Shown piece by piece: positions 1 through 11,271 of a stretch of 64,000 nucleotides of DNA. Source of the DNA: Pardosa pseudoannulata. Its lineage: Eukaryota; Arthropoda; Arachnida; Araneae; Lycosidae. Under the pieces are notes generated by a model. That model was not told where the DNA came from. It ran no database searches and worked only from the letters and a program-made list of their open reading frames with translations. The translations under genes and the position numbers were made by a program. The first letter of the stretch is position 1. Each line of letters begins with the position of its first letter. The stretch covers positions 4,306,057 to 4,370,056 of the forward strand of contig CM063509.1 in NCBI GenBank assembly GCA_032207245.1, in the 5' to 3' direction.

Positions 1-145
1 CATCATCTGGAGTTTGCTTCCGCCAAACAATCCTTGAGGTAATATCTCTTTTCCCGAAGCCTGAATATTTATTTCCGCTACTAAACTTTTTTCAATGTAA
101 GACCTATGGGATCCATCGTCTAATAAGGCTCTGACAGGCCAAGTT
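1..145 (-). pseudogene. BEL/Pao retrotransposon protease fragment (DUF1758-like)
   Basis: Read on the minus strand this stretch is open up to the window edge and encodes a segment containing ALLDDGS followed by RSYIEKSL. That is the aspartic-protease signature of BEL/Pao Pol polyproteins (D-G-S active site). It lies downstream, in transcription order, of the gag-like piece at 304-933, as expected for one element, but the spacer is far too short and holds stops, so the element is internally deleted. Between them (about 150-306) there is a short open stretch on the plus strand containing GWDEELTLE that may be another BEL piece in opposite orientation; I am not sure of that. Confidence 0.65.
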
Positions 146-303
146 AAACGCTGTAAGATAGGTTGGGACGAGGAGTTAACCTTGGAGCATCAACAACGTT
201 ACAAAAAAGGGGCTAAAATTGTTGATCTAATTGAAAAATGTATTATTCTACGAAGAATGTTTAAAGGAAATCCCGAAGACGCCAGTTTGCATCCTGAATT
301 CCA

Positions 304-933
304 CTAGATGCCCAACATCGTAATTCGAAACATCCCTCTTTGAAATCTGGATTTTAAATGTTCAATAGCCTTGACGTAATTATTTTTATACGGTGGGTAA
401 CTTTCTACCATATGTCTCGCCTTACTCTTTAATTTCAACGAAGATAGTAGATACGGAAATTTGTCTTCTTCTCTTATTCTTGTATCTTCATGGATACGAG
501 AAAACTGTCCCCAAAAAGCGACCCAATTACGCTGCGTTAATTCATACACCTTTAAATCTAGCTTAGGTAAAGTCAAATTATCAGTGTTCGTAGCAGAAAT
601 GTTTTTAAATTCACTATTTTCAACTTGGCGACAATTCTCATAATTAGTATTAATTTCAATGAATCTATCTCTATATGATTCAATAATATCATATTCATTT
701 TCGGAATATTCTGTTATTAATGACAATTCATAATCCAACTTAAATAATCTATCAGCTTTATTTGCAACTTTATTAAATAGAACATTTATATCCTTACCAC
801 TTTCAGGCGTTGATAAAGCAGTGCCGTATCTTTGCAAGCTTTCGTAAGCAGGCGTCGTAAATTTGTTCGGAAAGTGGAGAATTTTTAAGAGATTATTAAA
901 GTGTAATAATTTCGATATATTACATACATGCAT
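304..933 (-). pseudogene. BEL/Pao retrotransposon gag fragment (DUF1759)
   Basis: A 209-residue open frame. Residues about 123-200 match the DUF1759 region of BEL/Pao gag proteins: LPKLDLKVYELTQRNWVAFW, then a DKFPYLLSSL block, a VESYPP block and an AIEHLKSRF block. The reading ends just after this domain at a stop, where an intact element would continue into the zinc-knuckle and protease. The N-terminal 40 residues look like read-through from non-coding DNA. It is a truncated retrotransposon relic, not a host gene. Confidence 0.8.
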
Positions 934-1848
934 ATATTTATGTATAAACCCTATATTTCGATAATCCCAACCGTATATAAGCCGACGGTGGGATTTTCAT
1001 TCAAAAATTTACCCAAAGTTCAAAACCCGTGTGAAAGCCGAAGTGAAACCGTAATTCCTAAAACTTTCAAATATGTCGCCAAGAAACCGAAACAGTCACC
1101 AAGCAGGTAAAATGGGGGAAATATTTTCCAATCAAATTGTTTTAAATTAAAATGCCAGACTAAAGCTTCCCAAACCTTTTTCGTAACGGCATCCAAATTT
1201 TTAAGTAGCTTGGAGGTAGAGGATTAATCGCATCTCGAGACAAAGACAAGAACATATCATCTCGTTTTGAAAATAGAATTTCCTGCTCTCTTAGTTAACT
1301 TCTCAGCAGTTGGATTTTACAGGAGCACCTGGGTCCTAGACCGTATCTCCAATTTGATTCGTTGGTACATTCTATGAGGGTGTGCATCAGTACCTGAGGT
1401 TCCCTTATGTGCCAAATATATTTTAAGTAATAAAAACATTACAATAATATGAGAGAAAAAATTTAAGTCCCTTGATAGCAACTAACATCATAAGATGTGA
1501 AAAAATTTTAAGATAGGAAAGATAAAAGGGGGAGAAAGGATAGAGAGATTTTTAGTCGGATGCAGGCATCCATTTTATAAAATTTTATACATTTTTTGGG
1601 GGAATTTTTTAGTTTTTAATATTTTTTTTTATTTAAAAATAAGAAAAAACAATATGAAAAAATAAAAAGGAAAATAGGAGGTGAAAGTGGAAAAACTAGT
1701 GATAGGAAAGGATAGTATTCAACTAACTGAAATGAGGAGTAGCAAGCTTCATTGTGGCGCCATCTTGTATCGGCGCGAGAAAATAGTTAAGTTAATAATT
1801 TGGAATACGACTTAGAAAAACTAAGCGAATTTGGTATATAAAATGATT
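934..1848. other. No gene seen; AT-rich spacer
   Basis: Contains a T-rich stretch near 1590-1660 and no conserved protein in any frame. The short open frame at 928-1110 (+) has no recognisable domain. Confidence 0.5.
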
Positions 1849-2356
1849 TTAGGGAAGAATTGCGGCACGGGGCCTTTTACGATTATTACTTTCCCTGAAA
1901 TCATAGTCAGGTAATTCAGCAATGATCTCATTATTAATGTTATTAATGTTGTTATAAAAATTAATGGAAATTTTAGTACAGATTTCTTTAAACCTTAGCA
2001 TATTCAGATCACGTCTGATAACATCATTTCTTAAGTAGCGCGGAGCCCTTGTTATTCCTCTAAGAATTTTATTGTGAGCACCATTTAAGATGTCTAAGTT
2101 AGCAGGGAATGTAAACGACCAGACCGGTGCTGCATAAATGGCAGCGGGCAGTATTACTGTTTTATACAGTAATACCTTATTTTTAATAGACAAATGAGGG
2201 CCGAAAAGTAGTGAACGTAGCTCGACTTTCCTAGCGATGATTTTATTTTTAACATTAACAATGTGGGGTTTGAAGGTTAGACGTTTATCTATGGTAACTC
2301 CAAGATATTTAACAGAGTTCTCCCATTCGATTACCTTGTCGTATAAATGAAGCCGC
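1849..2356 (-). pseudogene. Jockey-type non-LTR retrotransposon, reverse transcriptase C-terminus
   Basis: On the minus strand the frame runs from about 2356 to the stop at 1849, upstream of the first ATG at 2193. It encodes the RT thumb region of Jockey-like LINEs: NSVKYLGVTIDKRLTFK, then VLLYKTVILPAAIYAAPVW, then a block with ILRGITRAPRYLRND and a region rich in RR/KRP near the end. The palm with the YADD motif and the endonuclease are missing. The left (5') edge of the fragment coincides with a run of 15 G. It is a dead, 5'-truncated copy. Confidence 0.85.
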
Positions 2357-2371
2357 GGGGGGGGGGGGGGG
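2357..2371 (+). repeat. 15-base G homopolymer
   Basis: An uninterrupted run of 15 G in an otherwise AT-rich window, sitting at the 5' boundary of the Jockey fragment, where the RT frame has a proline-rich stretch. It may be an expanded C tract of the element. Its length could be affected by sequencing error. Confidence 0.85.
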
Positions 2372-2740
2372 TTTGAAGGAGCGACTAAAATAAATCTTCC
2401 TAATTTTGCACTAACTTTTAAAGATTACTACCGCCACGCGGCCAATGGTACTTTTATACTTAGATGCTAACGACACGTTTCAATTCTGGTTACCCCTTTT
2501 ATAGTAAAGATAATTTTTGCATAAATTTAAGCTATACAAGCTAAAAAAAAAGAGAAAAAATGCTATGATTGGCAATTTATCGATTGCTTCCGGCTTACTC
2601 AGAATTGTATTTATTAAAAGATTAGCCGATCTGCTACCGTTATAGTACTGTTGTTTTGATCGATTATAACACAGATAAGAGTCATTTAAAATTTATTTTT
2701 CAATTTTTGTGTTTTTTATCTCATTTCAAAATTTTTGCAA

Positions 2741-2769
2741 TAACCCAGGTTCGAATCCTGGTCACGGCA
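2741..2769 (+). pseudogene. tRNA-His 3' fragment
   Basis: Contains a complete T arm (stem CCAGG 2745-2749, loop TTCGAAT 2750-2756, stem CCTGG 2757-2761), then TCACGGC and discriminator A at 2762-2769. This acceptor 3' half pairs with the GCCGTGA start typical of animal tRNA-His. The 5' half (D arm, anticodon arm) is absent; upstream is plain AT-rich sequence. The next bases are TCA, one change from the CCA tail, which hints at a retro-copied tRNA end or a tRNA-primed retroelement junction. It cannot make a tRNA. Confidence 0.75.
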
Positions 2770-2771
2770 TC

Positions 2772-3857
2772 AAATATGTAAAAATAATGTTACGCTCTTC
2801 TAATGTTTGAGAAAGAAATCTAAACTCATTAAAAAACACATGGACAGATATGTCTTGATTAAATGCATTTATACAATTCAATAAATGCCTAAGGAATACA
2901 ACTGGAATCCACTCATCATTTGTAGATATCGAAGACTGCTCTCGAGTCGGTGCCGGCTCTAAAAAGCAATAGGGAGATGATTTTCCTCTTTCTCGTGTCG
3001 CTAAAAAAAAAAAAAAAAAAAGTCTATCCCGCAAGCCGTGGATGCCGGCAGTGTTCCCCCCTTGTCTCCTCTGGTAACAACCTTGTCCGCTAAAAAAATC
3101 AGACTGCCTTGCAGAGAAAAAACAGGGGTCCATTCTAGAACGTCGGGGGGAGGGGGGAGGGTCAGAATTCCCCAAACCAACAGACCCTTCTATTGGTTGG
3201 GAGAAGTCCGAAGTTTCTTTTTAGCTCGAACCGGTCCTGTTCTGGTAGGTCTTTAACGACGACTCACGGGAAGAGGTAGAAAACGCTGAACCGAATATCA
3301 CTTATTGTTACAACAAATTTCATATACTTTTCGACGATATACATCTTCACTTATGTTCTTTAATGTTATTTTTTTTTAAATATCGTTAACTTTAACCGAT
3401 TTTGCGCCTTTCTGTCGCCAACGGCAAAAAACGTCGCCCAAACACGCCTGTATTACATCTATTCCATGGATCCGTATAGAAGCCAACCCTCTCCTCCCCC
3501 ATTTTAGGTCTTTAAATTGTACCAAAATTTCTCGCTTTATGCACGGAAATATACAGTATATGTGTATATAAACTGTAAACTCTGTGGTACTACAGCCCAC
3601 ATGGGGCCATAGTGTTAGATACGACAGTAAATGTTCACCATTTTGTCCATTCATTAACTTATTTTTATCTAAATAATCTCTGTAAAATTGAAACACAACC
3701 AAAAAAGATCTTTCTACTCATCTACTTTATTTTAAATTCTTACAAAAACCGTACTATCGTTTTCATTTCCTGTTGCCTATATAATTTTTAAAATTAACTG
3801 GGAAATGATGACAATACGTAAATCGATATGAACAATGCTATACTCAACATTATGAAA
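2772..3857. other. No gene seen; unclassified, partly GC-rich
   Basis: Several overlapping open frames (for example 2762-3175 on minus and 3038-3256 on plus) show no recognisable domain and include homopolymer-coded phenylalanine or lysine. The stretch at 3040-3260 is richer in G and C than its surroundings, with short G runs, and may be part of an unrecognised repeat. Confidence 0.4.
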
Positions 3858-3992
3858 CCAATCTCTATTTTCGAGATGAAGGGCCCTGGGATGGGAACCG
3901 TATGTACCAGTTAGGTGGTCCACCTTACGTGGAGCCCACACTGTTTAGTTCCCAAGTATGTTTCGTCCTCAGTTTGTCTAAGGGACAAAAGG
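3858..3992 (+). repeat. Dispersed repeat D1, copy 1
   Basis: A member of a roughly 190-bp repeat found four times in the window (also 18735-18966, 53662-53844 and 53866-54031, all in reverse orientation). Shared blocks include CCAATCTC, GGGCCCTGGG, GTTAGGTGGTC and TTTAGTTCCCAAG followed by CCTCAGTTT. No coding capacity and no clear RNA polymerase III boxes, so its class is unknown; this copy lacks the first 50 bp of the family. Confidence 0.7.
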
Positions 3993-5272
3993 CTCGGTCA
4001 AATTTTCTCAGGCCGCGGATTAACCCTCTTACGCATGTAAAGCAACCATTTTCTAATACGCTAATGCTAGCGTGGGACCTGCCCGCCTATTTTAATGGAG
4101 CAGGTATGTTCGCAGATCGTCGCTGGGATGTATACCTAAATAATTCCTCCAACAGCTTAGACGGACAACACAGATTTATTTACAAAAATTGACGAGAAAT
4201 TAAAGAAAATCAAAACGACATATTTCTGAGCCTCGGAGCCTGTATAAATAACTGAGCGTTTCATATCCCAAATACAATTATCTCGCTGCAAAACAGACAG
4301 ATGTCTCCAAGTCGCAGGCCCGAATCCAACTGCCCTATTGCAGATCTTCTCTCCCTTCCTCGGGAGGGGGGGGGGCAGGATTCTCAAAACTTAATCCCTG
4401 GCGAAAAGAGAAGTCCTCCCTTCCAGATGTACTGCTGATAAGTTTACTGGCCTATTCTTTTGGATTAACGTACAGTAAAACAAGAGAAATCAGTTAACAA
4501 TAGCAATTTATTGTCATAACAAAAACAATAAAAACACTTAAATCACAACTCTAAACATATCTGCTAACACATCTCTAAACTGAACTAAACTTAACAGAAA
4601 TGAACTCTTACTGAAGGGGGGAAACAGCCTGATAAACACATCTCCCAACTGAACTCCTATAAAGCGATTTCATGCAACGTCATAACCGGTTTAATGCCCT
4701 TCTCATTCATTTTTATTTTTACGATAGCCAACAGGCAACCAATAATCTGCAATTTCGTTTGAAATTAAAGCCAGAATCATCATAAGTTGAGATGTGCACT
4801 GCTGCTTAAAATCGCCCTATTCAGAAAAAAAAACATACGCCAACACATCTCCCGAGGCTATATATACCTGCTAATTTGCATAAAGCTCACTCAAAAGCCA
4901 AATATGCCTCAGACGCTCAATTGCCGGATTGGGTGTGGCTATTACGTCAATAATCGGAAGGGGCGTTTCCGGGGATCGACGGGAAATTAAAAATAAACTA
5001 GCTGAAAAAAAGGATTTTAAGAAAATTAAATTGGCAGTTAAACGGGCTATTTTAAGCTTAAAGTTCCGAAAATGGCAACAACTGCCAGACTGCACAAACA
5101 AGCGCATCCGCAAAACCTTATCAGCTCCCCTTAGCCTGCCAGTTCCTATTTCCCTAAGAAACGGCGGATAGAAGGGGTCAAAGGGGGCGATTTAGCAAAT
5201 ATCAAGAAAGGCACGCATAGGCTGAACACTGATCGTGGTGTCGAAATTCTGTACGTTTGCATTTGAATACCC
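3993..5272. other. No gene recognised; possible old retroelement sequence
   Basis: Contains a G run near 4367-4377 and a region (4500-4900) with repeated 'aacacatctc' and 'aactgaact' phrases that looks like decayed repeat DNA. The 80-residue open frame at 4929-5171 (+) is basic (KKDFKKIKLAVKR) but I cannot assign it to a family. The overlapping minus-strand frame is equally unassigned. Confidence 0.35.
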
Positions 5273-6240
5273 TTAAAGTGTCCGTCTACGTTAAAAACGT
5301 CATTTTTTCCAAAAATCATATTTTTTTTTTAAATTTCTCTATTGTAAAATTTCAACTTTTAGGCTTCTAATTCTGTTTTTTGTTTTGTTTCTACGGCATT
5401 TTAAAGAAAAGTGACAGCTGTTTAAACATCAGTGACATCTGTCAAAACGAAACGGAAGTAGCGTCTTCGGAACCGGAAGTTGTGAATTTAAAGCCCTCTA
5501 AAGAGCATTTTTTGGGACAAAACTTTTTACATTTTCATGAAGATGAGTTTAAACATTTTTTTCTAGTATTTTTAATAATTTGCAACTCGGCAATGAGAAA
5601 GTTTGAAGCAAGAAAGTGTGAGGAATTTTAAACATGTATTTTAATTTTTTAACAGTTAAAGTTGCTTTCATAAACTTCAAATGCGTTTTTCTCAGAACGG
5701 TATTTTTAATAAAATTTTGAAACTTCAAATGTCAAACTTCAAATGTGATTTCTTAAAAAGTTCTTAAAATATTTCGTTGAAAATTATTATGAATGCTTTT
5801 CATAGTGTTTACTAGTGAATGACCTAAAAGCTTTAAATTTGGATCATTTTTAATGATGTTACACTCATAGTTACATATAAAGGTAGTGAAAATTCGTTAA
5901 AAATTCAATGTGTATGATTTTGAAGGACCCAAGTTTTTTACCAAATGTAAATTAAGCAAAGATTTTAGGTGATTCACTCGTCCAGCGTATAAGAAATGAG
6001 TTGGGTAAAAAAATATCGAAATAATTTAATTTAATAAAAAATGAGACCTTTCGAAAAAACACAATTTTTTTACTAAATTTTCTTTATGTATTAGAAATTT
6101 TATAAAAGCTTCTCCAGGAATAAATTTTTTAAGTGCAATTATCTATGATAATTAAAAAAAAAATAATGAAACTGTAAAAACATGAACTAGTTTCTACGTT
6201 TAAAGAAAAAAGTTCTCCAAACGTAGATGGATACCTTTAA
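5273..6240 (+). mobile_element. MITE-A copy 1, non-autonomous DNA transposon (968 bp)
   Basis: Begins TTAAAGTGTCCGTCTACG and ends with the near-complementary CGTAGATGGATACCTTTAA, giving terminal inverted repeats flanked by TTAA. The whole body is matched, in reverse orientation, by 14918-15850. Sequence shared by both copies includes the CTATTGTAAAATTTCAACTT region and the paired GACAGCTGTTT and ACTGATGTTTAAA blocks. The open frame at 5380-5631 lies inside it and is not conserved between copies, so it is not a gene. TTAA flanks suggest a piggyBac-like mover, though the tips lack the usual CCC. Confidence 0.85.
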
Positions 6241-7036
6241 TATATACTTACCATAAATACATATTTTATAATACACTTTTAAAGGACATATCCTCTTTAA
6301 GCAACTTCCCATGGAAGATATATTCTTAGTTTCTAACCTATCTTATTTAATTATTATAGTAAAAAAAGTGGGATTTTAGGCATTTGCTCTCTATAGTTTT
6401 GTTGCATTTATTTTGTGTCTGAAAAAAAAAAAAACCATTTTCTTATAAAATGAAATGTGAGTGCTTGTTTAAGAAATTTAAAAATTTTTCTGACAAAAAT
6501 CTTTGTCAGTTTTTCTTTGTGTGCAAACTTACAGCAACACAAAGTAAGTTTCAATAATAATTTTTGCTTTTTTTGTAAATTTTAATTATTAGGTATCCTT
6601 CTCTACCTATCTAAAATTTTAAAAATAATCTGAAATCTTTCACCAGGGGATCAAATTTTCAAAAAAGCTAAAGTGGTGTTTGAAAGTTTTATTTCAAATA
6701 CTATAAATACTAAATGAAATAAACAACAATGAACAAAGTATGTAGAGTTTCATCATAGGTCTATAATTATTGTGAAAATTTGAAATCAATATGTGCAATA
6801 CATTTTATTAACAGTGTGACGAGTTGAAAAAACACCATTTTGAGTGAAATGCCTATAAAGTTTTATATTTTCATTACAGTTTACTTCCATAAATGCTATT
6901 CTAAAATAGTTTTAAAATATCTTTTTCTGACATTTCTACTTTTGTGGCAATTTTGATTCTCTTTCCTGCTCTCCAAGAAACACATATACATAAATATATA
7001 TAAGCATATGTATATTCAGTATTTATTGTTTTGTAG
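6241..7036 (+). other. Intron of the Yan/aop-like gene (upstream part); nothing else seen
   Basis: AT-rich sequence without coding signal. It ends in a polypyrimidine-rich acceptor (TTTATTGTTTTGTAG) used by the exon at 7037. Upstream exons carrying the SAM/Pointed domain were not found between 1 and 7036 and are presumably outside the window. Confidence 0.5.
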
Positions 7037-7102
7037 ATGCCGTCCCACCCCTGTCTCGCCAGCTGCCTGATGCTTCCATTGAAACCTCTGCAGAAAAGAT
7101 AA
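7037..7102 (+). CDS. aop: Yan/aop-like gene, 22-residue linker exon
   Basis: A 66-nt exon bounded by TTTTGTAG and by the strong donor GTAAGT. Its entry phase (two bases complete the first codon) and exit phase (one base left) match the phase needed by the ETS exon at 12414, and the middle 21 codons have no stop. It reads AVPPLSRQLPDASIETSAEK and then I, a proline/serine-rich piece fitting the linker between the SAM and ETS domains of ETV6/Yan proteins. Because both ends are phase 1 it could be skipped without frameshift. GC content is much higher than the flanking intron. The exon is predicted from splice signals, phase and composition only; linker sequence is poorly conserved in this family, so homology does not confirm it. 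Confidence 0.65.
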   Translation: MPSHPCLASCLMLPLKPLQKR

Positions 7103-7461
7103 GTAAGTTTGGCAGAAACACATCCTGTTCCTTATACTGTGTTCAGTAGAAAATATTGACATAATATATTCCATTAATTTCATTAAATGGTCTGGTTGGT
7201 CACTGAGGCTTTTTTCATAGTCAATACAAAGAAAAATCAATATAATTCTTTCATTTTTTTTCAATATTTTCTATGACAATTAAACTTAAAATGAAGGTGT
7301 TATGATAGTGTTAAAAGTAATTTGAAACAAATGAAAGACTTATTTGGGACCCAGTCTACAAGATTAGCATCCTTTAAATTTGCTAAACTGTGTTTGAATT
7401 GAAATGGGGAATATTTTTAATTTGGTTAAATAAAATGCTATCACACGCATATATGTATATA

Positions 7462-8622
7462 CAGTCTAACTCGTTTATAACGAGCACAAAGGGACAGTAA
7501 CATTTACTCGTTAAATCTGAGAACTCATAATAAATGGGTCCTTAAGGCAGGCGTGCAACCAGAAGGAAGGGGCTTGGGAGGTCAAATGATTGAGTTTGCT
7601 TAAAATTTAACTAATGCTTACTTACTTTAATTACATTAGTTAATTTAATTAAATACTTTTCTAAATTTAATGACTATTAAACCCCCTTCCCAAACAGCGA
7701 AAAATTTCTAGTTGCGCTACAGTCTTAGAGGAAAGAAACAATAAACGAAAAGAAAAATAAAGGAAAAGATTCTTACCAAAACATTTACTTTTTCATTAAT
7801 CTACATATTTTAAAATTGTAGTTTGTTAGCTTACACTGAAGCTCGCTTCAAAAAAGGTTGCATTGTGCTTCACCACATATTTTTCCAAAAGTTATGACAT
7901 GCGTAACTTTAAAGTGATCAATCCATCTATTCGAACACACAAACTCAGAATAACCAAATTGTTCAGCAAACTTTTCTCCTTGCACTTTTAGAATAGGTCC
8001 ATTCACAGGAAAATCAGCACTACGTTGCACCTTCATCCATTCCAAAAATGCTTCGTTCAAATCCTCTTTCAAACACTTCTTCAGTCCTTTACAGTCTGTT
8101 TTATTTTGGTCGTATGCATCCATTAACTTCCCTTTGTTTTTTAGTAGTGTAGAAGTAGTAGATGAAGACAATCCAAACCTTTTGCAGATTTCGGCATTTT
8201 TAACTCCATCATCCAATTCCCATAAAATTTTTACTTTTTCGTCAACCGATAAAGCTTTGTATTTCGACATAGTGAGAGGATAAAAATTGTGTTTACTCAA
8301 CGAACTCAGGTCAAAGAATGACCATCTGACTCTTCTACTTGACTCCTAGCAAGTGCAGCTGTTCTCACCCTCCCACCCCACCAGATTTGTGAATCCTCCC
8401 TATTGATATTGGAATGCTGGAGGAATTTTTCCTACAAAAGTATTAAACCGTGGAGAAGAAAAAAGATAAGACAGTAAGACTAGAAACATGAGGAAAAAGA
8501 TTGCAAGACAGAAAAATATTGCTTGTTAAAAGAGACTTCTGTTCCATAGATTTAACATTGATCCACCTAAATATGCTCGCGTCCCTCAGTAAATCCGAGC
8601 TCATTATAAATGAGTTCGACTG
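7462..8622 (-). mobile_element. Tigger/pogo-like DNA transposon, internally deleted (1161 bp)
   Basis: The left end CAGTCTAACTCGTTTATAAC and the right end, read in reverse, CAGTCGAACTCATTTATAAT are matching inverted repeats flanked by TA on both sides, the target duplication of the Tc1/mariner/pogo superfamily. The element carries the DNA-binding N-terminus of a transposase on the minus strand but lacks the DDE catalytic core. A full Tigger is about twice this length, so it is an internally deleted, non-autonomous copy inside a Yan/aop-like intron. Confidence 0.85.
7848..8270 (-). pseudogene. Tigger-like transposase, CENP-B/HTH DNA-binding part only
   Basis: Starting at the second ATG (MSKYKALSVDEKVKILWEL), the reading covers a CENP-B-type N-terminal helix-turn-helix (NAEICKRFGLSSSTTSTLLK) and then the HTH-CENPB/Tc5 domain, ending with FVCSNRWIDHFKVTHVITFG and KICGEA. 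The stop follows about 5 residues later, where the DDE domain should begin. No frameshift in the remaining part, so the deletion of the catalytic region may be fairly recent. Residues before this ATG lie in the element's 5' part and look non-coding. Confidence 0.85.
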
Positions 8623-8659
8623 TACACACACACATATATAAGTAAAGATATTGCTTTTG

Positions 8660-9385
8660 TCTCCCTTAAGTAATCTGCAAGAATAATAGGTCTCACTATT
8701 AACCAAGAGAAAACTAAATTTTTGGCCATAACACAGAGAAACTATGACTCATCCCCTTTTTAAATTAATGATTTTGCTTTTGAATGTGTACAACAGTTTA
8801 AATGCCTTGGAACTGTTGTCAGTAATACTAATGATATTAAAATTGAAGTAAAGAATAGGTTACTTATGTCTAACAAGTGCGTCTATGAGTAGAAAAACCA
8901 ACTGAAGTCCAAATTTATCAATGGTAAAAGAAATATTAACAAATAAAACCTTCATTAGACCAATTGCTCTGTATAACAGTGAGTGCTGGTCATTAGATAA
9001 ATCGGGAAAAGATAAACTGCTGATTTTTTTGAGAAAAAAAATTTGAAAGATCTTGGGTGCATTTAAGCAAAATGATACCTATAGAATACAATATAATTAT
9101 GAAATGAACTACATATTTGGGTGACCAGATATTGTCAGGGTTATAAAAGCTGGCCATATTAGATGACTAGGTCACTTTTTTAAATACAATGATGCAAACC
9201 TAATTAAATCAGTGACTTTTTTAAAGGTTGAGGGTGCACAAAAAAGAAGACCCCCTCCCCCCCACACACACTAGGTAAGTTGATTCTGTTGAGAGAGATC
9301 TGGGAGTCAACCAATGGCATTCTTTTGCTCCAGATACAGTCAGATGAAGGAGATTGAGACACCCTTGACCTGTGACAAATTGTAG
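8660..9385 (+). pseudogene. Decayed non-LTR retrotransposon reverse transcriptase C-terminus
   Basis: With several stops and frameshifts, the plus strand still spells a typical arthropod LINE thumb and tail: GLTINQEKTKFLA near 8689, FKCLGTVVSNTNDIKIEVK near 8795, LKSKFINGK near 8904, then QNDTYRIQYN near 9073, and PDIVRVIKAGHIR near 9129. The order is collinear with known RT tails. It starts about 40 bp to the right of the Tigger element and ends before a TA tract. Confidence 0.8.
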
Positions 9386-9391
9386 TGAAGA

Positions 9392-9415
9392 ATATATATG
9401 TATATATATATATAT
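9392..9415. repeat. (TA)n microsatellite
   Basis: Alternating TA/TG tract at the 3' end of the LINE relic, possibly grown from its tail. Confidence 0.8.
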
Positions 9416-10496
9416 GACATGGTCCAGTGTTAAGGCGAATGGAAAACAGTCTTTCTTGATAATAATAAGTTTATTAAATCATCATTTCATGTAAAAGCAA
9501 ACTTGCACTATTTTCATTTGTTTGTGATGGACCTAAGCGTAGAAAAGTGTTGACAGCTCCATGTTCAACCGCTAACTGACTCATATCAGTTCGCTTAATC
9601 ATCAAATTATTCAAATATCTTTCTGCTTGACCGAATGATCCCAAAAGCTTAAGCGAGCTTTTATCCCTAAAGCGAGCGTGGGTCTTTTTCATTTATTTTA
9701 TTATTATAAAAGAGTTCCCTTTTTAAAATCGTTTATAACTGATATACATGTGTCTGTGTTTCTGCTTACGAATGAAAATGTTCTAAAGTATAAATATAGA
9801 TAATCGAGTCTTTTAGGGCAAAATTTGAGGAAAAATAAATTAAATTTACCAGGCTAAATACTAATAATTGATCTATAAATGAATCTTTATATCTTTTTGG
9901 ATATAAAAAGATTGCTTTTTTGACATTCTTTTTTTATATCCTTTTGGATTTTGAATGTTGTTACATACATAACAACATTGAAAATATACAGTTAAAATTT
10001 CATTAAATTCTGAAAATTACTATGACAGTTGCAACTGCAACTGTATGGCAGAGTAGCAAAAATCCTACCTAAATTTTTTCTATTAAAAAGAAAAATATAT
10101 TTTACAGTTTGATAAATTTTTGTTTTTTGGGCTAGCCTACACAAAGAACAATTTCAGTATAGTGTATATTATTGCTGTTACATTGAAATATTTGTTATAT
10201 AGAGTTCAGATTGTAATTAAAAGTGGAGGAACACAGTAATATGTCACAATAGTTATAATTACCAAATTTCAACATTTTGTGCTAATCATTTTGAGTTATG
10301 CTCAAACAGCATTAATATACATCATACTGAAATTTTTTGCTATACTAGTGTTCAAATTACAATTAATTAAAGACGAGATCAACTAGACGTTATCATAGTC
10401 TTAAATACAAGAGTTTGTCATACTACTGTGATTTGTTTGTCAGTTAATCTCCATAGTGTAATGAGTTGTTGTATTGAAAATTTTCATTACATAGAG

Positions 10497-11271
10497 CAGG
10501 GGTGGCAAAAACTTTTAGGATCCGTGGTCTACTCCACATTTAAAAAATTTAAGATGGTCTACCAATGGCAGAGCTAAATTAACGTAATGTACATGTTTAT
10601 ATATTCATTTTCAGTAACAAAAAAAAGGGGAAATTATCTAATTTTTCTAAAAAAACTTAATATTAATAGTTACAAAATAAAAATTTACTGATGAAAATAA
10701 ACAAAGTAGTCATATATCAAAAATGGACCATCCTATTCACTTCGTTTAGTTGAAATTTGGCACTGTATATCTGCAATAAGTTTATCATATTGTCGCTGGC
10801 ACGAGCTTATTGCAATGCCTAAGCACGAAATTAAATGTTCATCTGTTAACGAACCAGGGTTGCCACTACAAAGCTCCAAAAAGCTTGGAAAGCTTAAAGT
10901 CTCCAGCGACGTCAGACATTGCTCGAAAAGTCGCCAAGTTTGGCGACAAAAATCCCAGTGTGTGTAATATATCGAATCAGTACCATATAATGATTATATG
11001 GTACTGATTCGATTATATTATAATCTAAGCATCCATCTTTGTCAAGTTGTTTCTATTTAATTCTCCGCTGTAAAATGACAATTTCATTGTATTATTTTGC
11101 ACGGTTTGTTTTAGGTTTTACAGCATAAACTGTAGTAAATTTTTATTTTAAATAATTCATTAATTCTATGTCATAAGCCATAAATTAAATTGTTAATATC
11201 CGAGGTCATTATCGGGATGGTCGAGCGGACTTCCTGATATATCTTCACGGTCGAAGTCTTGGCCACCCCTG
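10497..11271. mobile_element. hAT-like non-autonomous element (775 bp)
   Basis: Ends CAGGGGTGGCAAAAACTTTT and, in reverse, CAGGGGTGGCCAAGACTTCG, which is the usual hAT terminal type. It is flanked by ACATAGAG (10489-10496) and ATATAGAG (11272-11279), a 7/8 match to an 8-bp target duplication. Interior is non-coding; the open frame at 10810-11007 is extended only because it runs into the palindrome at 10972-11012. Confidence 0.85.
10972..11012. repeat. 41-bp perfect palindrome inside the hAT element
   Basis: TCGAATCAGTACCATATAAT, one central G, then its exact reverse complement. Flanking bases (AATATA on the left, TTATATT on the right) prolong the pairing with one bulge. Confidence 0.9.

Noticed and set aside
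3038..3256. 72-residue frame on plus and overlapping frame on minus (2762-3175)
   Set aside because: No domain; composition follows G runs and homopolymers.
5380..5631. 83-residue open frame on plus
   Set aside because: Inside MITE-A and not preserved in the second copy.
9474..9692. 72-residue frame on minus in the Yan/aop-like intron
   Set aside because: Looks somewhat protein-like but I recognise no family and see no splice or promoter context; left unannotated as a gene.
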